NCBI GenBank assembly: GCA_003194525.1
Contig: NBIV01000262.1
Span: forward strand, 1-64,000
Reading direction: 5' to 3'
Source of the DNA: Gracilariopsis chorda
Taxonomy: Eukaryota; Rhodophyta; Florideophyceae; Gracilariales; Gracilariaceae
Length of the DNA stretch: 64,000 nucleotides
The position numbers and the translations under genes are program-made. The stretch's first letter is position 1; the number at the start of each line of letters is the position of its first letter. Below, piece by piece: positions 57,455-64,000 of this stretch. A model generated the notes under the pieces. That model made no database searches. It was not told the origin of the DNA and saw only the letters and a program-made list of their open reading frames with translations.

Positions 57455-58366
57455 CGTTGACCCGAGATGTCGTTAAACTCGCCCAGGCGATCGGCGGACT
57501 GGTCGCCTTCGTCGACCCGGGATCTCTCTAGGAGCGACCAGGCAGTCGGCAGACCGACGGCCCGAAGCGACCTGGGTGGCAGTGTTCAGAAAAGGTCCCC
57601 GCTAAGCTGTGCGAAACAGTAGGCACGACGCACGCGCTTCCAGGAAGATCTTGCCAGCCTTTCCCTGAATTTTCCGGGAAGGGTTAGGAGTTGCACAAGG
57701 AAACTGAGGCGGCAGTCTTACCTCACGCAGCATCTCAGCATCGCATGGATGATGGAAGAACACAAGCCCGCCCGTACAGGGACCTGAATGGTTTTGCAGG
57801 GCTTTTTACGGAACTTACGCCAGGATCGAAAGACAGCACGTGTTTTAGGCCGGGTTTACTGCCCAAAATCGCCAACGGTAAAGAGGAAAGGGTGGGTAGA
57901 ACGTCGTTAGTGCTTCTAGACGACGAGAACGAGGCACATTAGAATCCGCTTTGTCGTGGTGTGCCCCTTAGCTGACGTCCTCTGATGGAAAGGGAAGGAA
58001 TAGCAGAGAAAATGATGGAAAAGGCGAGCCGCGTCAGAACGAAATGGATCCGATCTCTGGTCCTCCCGTAGAAGCTTGGTGCTGATCTTTCAATGTTCCG
58101 AGATAGTAGCCAGTGAGCGCAACACGGCTGCTGCAAGATGAGAGCGAGCAGCAGTCATCGGCTACATTCCGGGGACATGAATAGAGATTGGTACTACAGG
58201 ACGGAGGAAATCTTTCTTCTCCGAGGAGCTTTACGTAATACATAGAGTTTAGCGTGCTCGACGAAGAAAAGCTCCCTTGTAATGTTAGATTCTATCACAA
58301 TGAAGTAGTCAGGTAACGTGTGCCCATGAAGAAGAAGAAGAAGAAGAAGAAGAAGAAGAAGAAGAC
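57455..58366 (+). repeat. Retroelement-like repeat, copy 2, with long (GAA)n tail
   Basis: Diverged but collinear with copy 1. It ends gtgcccatgaagaagaag and continues as a pure AAG/GAA run of over 40 bp to about 58366, longer than in copy 1, which suggests slippage or a younger insertion. Confidence 0.7.
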
Positions 58367-59155
58367 TATGACGCCACTCCTGGAGTTATGGCAGGTGCGG
58401 GTAATTCTACCGCTGCAGTTGCGCACCTTCGGTACCTATGTTAAAGAGCGTCTGACTGGCTCACGCGCAAGAGAAGGCACGAATGATCTGAAGGGCTCGG
58501 TGAGAAAGTCCTGGTAAAAGTCCCTTCTACTCGAAGTGGGAAACCGATGCGTGCATTGATATATGTAAAGTCTGCATTTGAATAATGAAGATGAGCTAGC
58601 ATAGATCCTAGGACTTAAGCTGTTGAAGTTGTGCTCAACAAGAACACATTCAGGTAGCGGTGGGGCATCCAGTTCCTGAAGAAAAATAAAGAAATGACAT
58701 GTGAAGAAGGCCTCAAAGAAACATTTCAAAGCGGGGTTGGGAGGGAAGCAACGGATACACGGAGTAGCAAGTGCAGGCCGATGTATCTTCGCGTTCTTTC
58801 ATACAGATAGTACTTCTGGGTCTCGCTTCTCGTCTTTCCTTTCCACGCTTGGAGGTTGCAACAGGTACATCTCGGACAGCCCGCTAATCCTGCCTGTACA
58901 GAGTACTGTTAATATGTTCTGACAACGATCCTAGAGAACGCTCGACTTCGCTCGCTACTCCCATTTTCTTAAGACTTCATACTCGTATTCTTCGAGACAA
59001 TTCCACGAAGTTCGCTCTTAAAGCATTCGCACCTTACGCAACCGTTCCCCGCGCATCAGCTCGCCATTCTTTTCAAAGCGGATCACTCGATCGCCAGCTC
59101 TATGAGCTTCAGAACGGCAACCTCGTAACTCAAGAGTTTAGCCCCACTCTTTAAG
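58367..59155. other. Intergenic, 3' flank of the methyltransferase
   Basis: No gene or repeat recognised. Confidence 0.4.
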
Positions 59156-60028
59156 TCAGCTTTCATCACTCAAATGCACTTCATCGTCGTCCCGTTCACT
59201 GGAGAACAGGTTCAGACGGTACTGATCCATGAACCTTCTCGCAAACCACGGGAAGAACTTCCACAGTAGCCAGTGTGGCCACCGCGCTCTATGCCAAAAC
59301 TCGTCCGGCGCTTCCATGAATGTTTTGGAGCTCATGAGCTTCAACTTTCCATCGGTCCAGCCCTCTATTTCTTTTGGCTCGTCACAGATCCAGCGGAAAT
59401 GACTCTCCTTTGGCAGGTGCCTCATAGGACCATTGTGGCTCTGTCCTTCCACCATTCGTCTGGACGTCGTATCTGTGAAGAACCATACGGGGTGAAAGTT
59501 ATCACCAATCTGTGAGATGGCTTTCTGCGCTTGCTCGCTGTCCAAGAAAATGATGGTAGCTTCCGACACAATGAACCACGGTCCACCGGCTTCCTTGACA
59601 ACATGTATCCACTCCGTATCCGCCACGCTACCAGCAAACATCCTCCTGCGCTCCTCATCCTGAAAAAACCTGCGGCGCAACTCAATCACATCCGGCAGAT
59701 CAAGGTCGAACCATCTAACAGTACCGTTGTCAAGGCGCTCGAAGCGCGTATTCAGCCCGCATCCAACTTCGACCACTGTGCCGTTTGGAAAGCGATGGAG
59801 AAAGTTATTGACCTCGTTGTCGATCATCAGTGTGCGACATACGGTTGCTAAAAGGTCGTCGTTGCACTGCTCCCACTCGGGGAAATGGTAGCTGAGCGAG
59901 TCTATGATTTCGACCGACTTGGGGTCGGAAATCATGCCGTCTGGGAGCCGCGTTTGTTGCGCTCTCCCTAGGAGCGGGAGGAAGAGCGTTTGCTGGACGG
60001 GCCCTAGCTCGACGGTGGTGTTGGCCAT
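59156..60028 (-). CDS. TcmP/LCM-family S-adenosylmethionine O-methyltransferase
   Basis: A single-exon gene of 290 aa. The fold is the class I methyltransferase of the leucine carboxyl methyltransferase (LCM) superfamily. Motif I is 'VVEVGCGLNTRFERL' (residues 85-99), which binds S-adenosylmethionine, and 'VRWFDLDLPDVIELRR' (104-119) carries the acidic residue that contacts its ribose. 'RLPDGMISDPKSVEIIDSL' at 27-45 is the usual N-terminal signature, and 'FIVSEATIIFLDSEQA' lies near 151. These details fit the TcmP-like branch, known from bacterial polyketide O-methylation, better than PP2A methyltransferase. The substrate is unknown. No signal peptide. The start is the first ATG of the frame. 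Confidence 0.9.
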   Translation of the reverse strand: MANTTVELGPVQQTLFLPLLGRAQQTRLPDGMISDPKSVEIIDSLSYHFPEWEQCNDDLLATVCRTLMIDNEVNNFLHRFPNGTVVEVGCGLNTRFERLDNGTVRWFDLDLPDVIELRRRFFQDEERRRMFAGSVADTEWIHVVKEAGGPWFIVSEATIIFLDSEQAQKAISQIGDNFHPVWFFTDTTSRRMVEGQSHNGPMRHLPKESHFRWICDEPKEIEGWTDGKLKLMSSKTFMEAPDEFWHRARWPHWLLWKFFPWFARRFMDQYRLNLFSSERDDDEVHLSDES

Positions 60029-60585
60029 CGCGATGGGCGGGATGGGATCGCGGCTGGGAGATTGGGACGGTGACAGCGAAGACTACAAAAGATGATGTGA
60101 AAGGAATCGAGTCGTGCTCACAGACGCCTTCGAAGCTTCGCTGGCAACTATTTCTATGTTTTCTACCTTCGGTAATCACAACGCTCTATACAGGGTAAGC
60201 GAAGTTCGACCCCACAAAAGCACCAGGGATAATCGTTGCGCGTGAACAAAGGTTTGACGTTATCCGCGCAATTATGGTCCTGACCCTGCAGCGATCCTGC
60301 AGTCTTTACGAAACCACATCCATCCACTGAGGTGCGTTTTGTGCTGGTTGATATACGTGTACCAGCTGCGACTATCATCAGTTCACACCACACATGTGGC
60401 CTAGTCGTTTTGACCATGACACGTTTTACCCTTCATAATCAGCTGCTCTGTTCGAAGAGATGGAGAAAATCTTCAGCTTGCGTGCAACTCCACTGTGTCT
60501 CTGTGGACGCGATAGTAAACCTGCCCCTTCCTTCTACAACACTACTTTGCAGTGGCGGCAGGAGTCTTTCCAAAACCAGGAATCG
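60029..60585. other. Intergenic, promoter side of the methyltransferase
   Basis: No feature beyond the expected promoter region of the minus-strand gene. Confidence 0.4.
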
Positions 60586-60589
60586 TCAA

Positions 60590-61490
60590 CCCGGCCAATC
60601 CGTCCTTCGTATGTTCCCAACCCCTTTCGTTCGATCAAGCTGCTCGCAAGTCACCTCATTCGAGTACTCCCAGTTTGGTTCCATCGAAAGCCCAAGGGCG
60701 CCGACCGCCGTCTGCCGCGCAGCGTCACCAGATGTTATCACGCACTCCCCATCCGCCACGCTCCAAATCCGTCGAATACCTCCAGTCTCGAACGACACAA
60801 CTCGCGAGCCGTCCTCGTTCACATTCACACCAACCACGCATAAACGGTGAACGAACGGTGGTGCAATCACGCTGCCACTGTAGACGTCTCAGACGCGAAC
60901 CATCTAGTCGTATGAACCAGAGACCACTCGAGATCCGTTACGGGTAATTGCGTACCCAACCCGTGTGACCGACGAGAGGCTGCCCCACACCCGAGGCCAC
61001 TCGAGTTCCGTCCTGGATGATTGCAACGCACCGCACTGTGTCCGTATGACGGACGAAAGTCTGCGGTACCTGCTTTCTGTTCGCCACATCCCGCACCCGA
61101 ACCGTCCCGTCCGCCGAATCCGAAACCACTCGACTCCCGCCTCAACTAAACCCTACACACACAACTGCATACTTCTGTCCAACAAGTGACCGACCTACTG
61201 GATCTCCACTTCTCACCTCCCACACCTGCACCCCTTATCGTATGAACCGGAGACTACTCGATTATCTTGACTGATTGGAGCAGACAGCACCAAATGCATG
61301 TAACCGGCGAGAGTCGTCCTTCCGGCTCTCTGCTGCTACCTCCCACACTCGAATAGTCTTACCCATTGAACCAGATACCTTTCGATTTCCGTCCGGGTCC
61401 ATCGTAACACAATCCACCCCACCCGTATGGCCGCCCACAAGAGGTTTGCCCACTGGCTCTCCCCTGCCCACGTCCCACACTCGTCATCAC
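60590..61490 (-). pseudogene. Decayed WD40-repeat gene fragment
   Basis: At least four WD40-type units can be read on the minus strand in different frames: 'VSGSMGKTIRVWEVAAE' with 'GEPVGKPLVGGHTGGVDCVT' (about 61370-61480), 'VSDSADGTVRVRDVANRKQV' (about 61070-61130), 'FVRHTDTVRCVAIIQDGTRV' (about 61000-61060), 'GHTGWVRNY', and 'VVGVNVNEDGSRVVSFETGG' (about 60785-60845). The near-identical units (GxPxVGKPLxGHTxxVxxV) are of the kind found in long WD40 arrays of NACHT- or kinase-type sensor proteins. Frameshifts and stops separate the units. No N-terminal effector domain is present. Confidence 0.75.
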
Positions 61491-62795
61491 CAGCATGATG
61501 TTACGATAGGGTAAAGTTGAGAAACAAGGACGCAAGCTTTCACACTTTGTTGTCGGGTGGTGATTCTTGCGCCAGCCGACTCCATTACGTGGGACACCCT
61601 GTTCAACTCAGAAAATCTCTGGAGATCACGTCATTTCCTCTCGTGTGTGGTGCTTTGGGCTGCACAGAGCGTGGGGATCGAATGAAGTGATATCCGTGTG
61701 GTTCTGCAAGTAGGAGTGCCTTGGTGTGGCCCGGCGAACGAAGATACACCTTGGGAACTTGACGAAAAGGGTGGGATCTTGAAAGAAAACTGAAAACGGC
61801 ATTGGAGCAGAAGTTCATACTGATGTTGTGCTTGTTCACAGTACGCGACGTGGCTGCGATGTAATAGCATCGTCGTGTAAGATGAGCAATTTGACGGAGT
61901 TTGTCAAGAAAAAAGACGCCAAATGTGCCATAACAAATCGCCACACGCAGACTTCAAAGGGTTCGTCGAACCAAAAGCGTGACAAATTGTCGTCGTCCCC
62001 AATGCCGAACCTTCCACCTTTATCATGATGGTGGCCATAGATCGCTGCTTAGTTTTTGTCTTGGAAAAAGGGCGGAGGGTTAGAAATCTATCCCTTCCTC
62101 TCCCTTTAGTACAATTCGGTCCGCTTTCCCAAGAGCGTTTCATTGCTTCGGAATGATTCTTGCCCAAGCATATCGCGCTGGTTCTTATCAGTGACCTGCT
62201 GTGGATCGCTTGTTGTCGAGCCATAATGAAGCGTTAAGGGCTTTCTATGACAGATGTAGATAGTACATGCGTACAATAAGGGCGGTTGCTCGAAACTGGC
62301 AAAATAAAGGAGCAGACTCCACCGTACTGATAGCATATCTCTCCCTTTCCCCTTAAATGGTTATGGACTTCAGGTAAAGGGTTAACACGGTACAGTACTC
62401 GAAAACGGCACCCGTGCACCCGTGGTGTGATTTCTGCTACAATGATTCGTCAGAGCAAAGCGCAACTGAAATCAGCACACCTGCTCACTCTAACACCGTG
62501 CATCTCCCTAAATCACACGCTCGCTTCATTTATTTATATAAATCACAGCGTCAGCCGCATAAGTCCCGTACTTCCCTGCGCGCTTCGGCTTTCTTCGACT
62601 AATTTACTTCTGCTATGCTGCTCTCCCCTTTCAGGGCCTCCCGCTACAGACCGAACGCGGAAACAGGTAGTCGTTCCCCATCGACTACGTTCCGCAGCTG
62701 AGCATACGTCTCATCTCTTTTGCATACCTTGTTATCCGCGCGTCGCGGGTTTGACGCGCAACACTTACACCCCTCTATCCCCAGACCCCAACACC
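61491..62795. other. Intergenic, no recognised gene (1.3 kb)
   Basis: Short frames only. The right end should hold the promoter of the WD40-TPR gene. Confidence 0.4.
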
Positions 62796-64000
62796 ATGGA
62801 TTTGGGCTTAAGAAGCGTGTCCTCTATCCTTCGTCACCAGGAGCAGGATATGATTACGCATCCCGCTCAGTTTCTACATGGACATCATGCGCTCGCTCGT
62901 CGGATGGCGTGTACAAGTGAACTCACTGGTCACCACGGCTGTGTTAACCGTTTGGCCTTCGACGACGAGGGTAAGCTTTTGCTCTCCGGCTCAGATGACT
63001 GCTCTCTTCGTATCTGGTCTGTGGAACATGACAATCTCGTCGTACCGAAGGGGGTCATTACGCCAGGACACGTTGACAACATCTTTGGTGTTGCCTTTAT
63101 GCCTAACACCGGCAACTCTTATGTGGCATCAGCTGGCCTTGATCAACAGGTTCACTTAACAAACGTAGAGACTTCAAAGAGCCTTCGATGGTTTTGTCAC
63201 ACCGACTCCGTCAAGACCGTTGCCCCGCTTGATGCAAATGTATTCATCACAGCTTCAAAGGACGGAACCTCGCGTCTATTCGACGCCCGCATACCTCCAA
63301 CGAGTCAAAACCCCTCCGAGTCCTCAATAATTGTGGTCAGTGTACCGTACACCAATCCATACTCAAATGGAATCAACTCAGCTATTCCATCACCCACCTT
63401 TCCCAACCATATCTTGATCTCCTCCGGAGAGGCGTTCTTGCGTGTATTCGATTTGCGTTTCAATGCATGCAATCGCCTCAACTCTCCACGAATGAAACAA
63501 CTCAAGTCGCACGCAAGCTGTATTGAGTCGTACTGTCCCTCACACCTACATGACTTATCCCCAGAACGTTGCTCTTCGAGAGGGAATATTCAACCAGCTT
63601 ACGTCACTTTTGCTACCTTTTCACCTGACGCAAATCAGATAGTTGCTTCATACTATATGGACGCTGTCCATGTCTTTGATCGCCGAATACAAAGTCCTAC
63701 CGCTTCATGTCTTTCTGGATTCAGAACTAACTCAGAAAAGAAACGCGTGATCTGGCATTTTATTCAGGAAGCCTCAAACGCTATTGTGAATGGGTGTGTC
63801 AAGGTGACTATAGCATTGGCGAATCGCGTTCTTAACCTGGAACCTAACAACATCCTTGCATTACTCTATAAAGCAGAGAGTTTGCTTAGGCGCAAGAACT
63901 GTAGCGATTTTCGAGTGGCTTGTGAGTGCTTGCAACAGATAATAGCCATCGTTAAGGAAGATCCTCGATCCATCACTGCATTGTGGGGGTCTGATGGTCC
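62796..64000 (+). CDS. WDTC1/ASG2-like WD40-TPR protein (5' part)
   Basis: The frame is open from the ATG at 62796 (context acaccatgg) to the window edge: 401 codons, no intron needed. WD40 units begin with 'TGHHGCVNRLAFDDEGKLLL' and 'GSDDCSLRIWSVEHD' (residues 41-75), then 'GHVDNIFGVAFMPNTGNSYV', 'ITASKDGTSRLFDARIPP', 'LISSGEAFLRVFDLRFNAC' and 'VTFATFSPDANQIVASYYMD'. A TPR-like helical part follows from about residue 322 ('ALANRVLNLEPNNILALLYK'). WD40 units followed by TPR is the order in WDTC1 (DCAF9) and plant ASG2, which act as substrate receptors of the DDB1-CUL4 ubiquitin ligase. The spacing 'AFLRVFDLRFN' fits the DCAF WDxR-type box. The 3' end is outside the window. Confidence 0.88.
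   Translation, partial: MDLGLRSVSSILRHQEQDMITHPAQFLHGHHALARRMACTSELTGHHGCVNRLAFDDEGKLLLSGSDDCSLRIWSVEHDNLVVPKGVITPGHVDNIFGVAFMPNTGNSYVASAGLDQQVHLTNVETSKSLRWFCHTDSVKTVAPLDANVFITASKDGTSRLFDARIPPTSQNPSESSIIVVSVPYTNPYSNGINSAIPSPTFPNHILISSGEAFLRVFDLRFNACNRLNSPRMKQLKSHASCIESYCPSHLHDLSPERCSSRGNIQPAYVTFATFSPDANQIVASYYMDAVHVFDRRIQSPTASCLSGFRTNSEKKRVIWHFIQEASNAIVNGCVKVTIALANRVLNLEPNNILALLYKAESLLRRKNCSDFRVACECLQQIIAIVKEDPRSITALWGSDG

Noticed and set aside
58320-58517. Lys-rich 65-codon frame starting in the GAA run
   Set aside because: The lysines come from the AAG/GAA microsatellite; no other support.

Overview
The window is nuclear DNA from a eukaryote. It carries spliced and unspliced protein genes in small islands, set in a much larger mass of transposable elements. 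The compact, intron-poor genes (three introns resolved, 97-138 bp) separated by long nested repeat tracts fit a multicellular red alga. That is an inference from general genome architecture. No single marker gene proves the lineage. I found no tRNA, rRNA or CRISPR array.

Positions 1-49.5 kb are almost entirely mobile DNA, much of it nested. A minus-strand Ty3/gypsy chromovirus (Gypsy-1, cut by the window start) has its 5' LTR at 4641-5446 and sits inside an old Ty1/copia element (5447 to about 8150). A pogo-like DNA transposon gene (8765-10990, minus) is split by a solo gypsy-type LTR. A second LTR family, 'B', starts at 12492. Its 5' LTR is interrupted by the complete-length Gypsy-2 (12831-24339), which has equal 796-bp LTRs and a perfect 5-bp target duplication. 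The rest of the B LTR and its zinc-knuckle gag follow. Gypsy-3 (27600 to about 31940, minus) ends at a palindromic junction. Two unrecognised decayed frames meet tail to tail near 34.26 kb. A PIF/Harbinger transposase (36.1-38.2 kb) is split by a solo B LTR. A five-unit head-to-tail array of Helitron-like units (38.4-42.3 kb), a perfect 22-bp hairpin, a 68-bp minisatellite and a larger Rep/helicase Helitron (44.0-48.85 kb) follow.

Positions 49.5-64 kb hold host genes: nuclear cap-binding protein CBP20 (two exons), an NAD-dependent epimerase/dehydratase-like protein (three exons), an unknown repeat-bearing protein, a TcmP/LCM-type O-methyltransferase, a decayed WD40-array gene, and the 5' part of a WDTC1/ASG2-like WD40-TPR gene running off the right edge. 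Between them lie LINE 3' ends and two related retroelement-like repeats, all tailed by (GAA)n.

Two signals stand out. First, Gypsy-1 and Gypsy-2 are packed, coding regions and LTRs alike, with tiny perfect hairpins (4-6 bp stems, 1-5 nt loops) whose arms change together between the two copies. Second, Gypsy-2 and the diverged Gypsy-3 both carry, between chromodomain and 3' LTR, a related protein-coding frame on the strand opposite to gag-pol.
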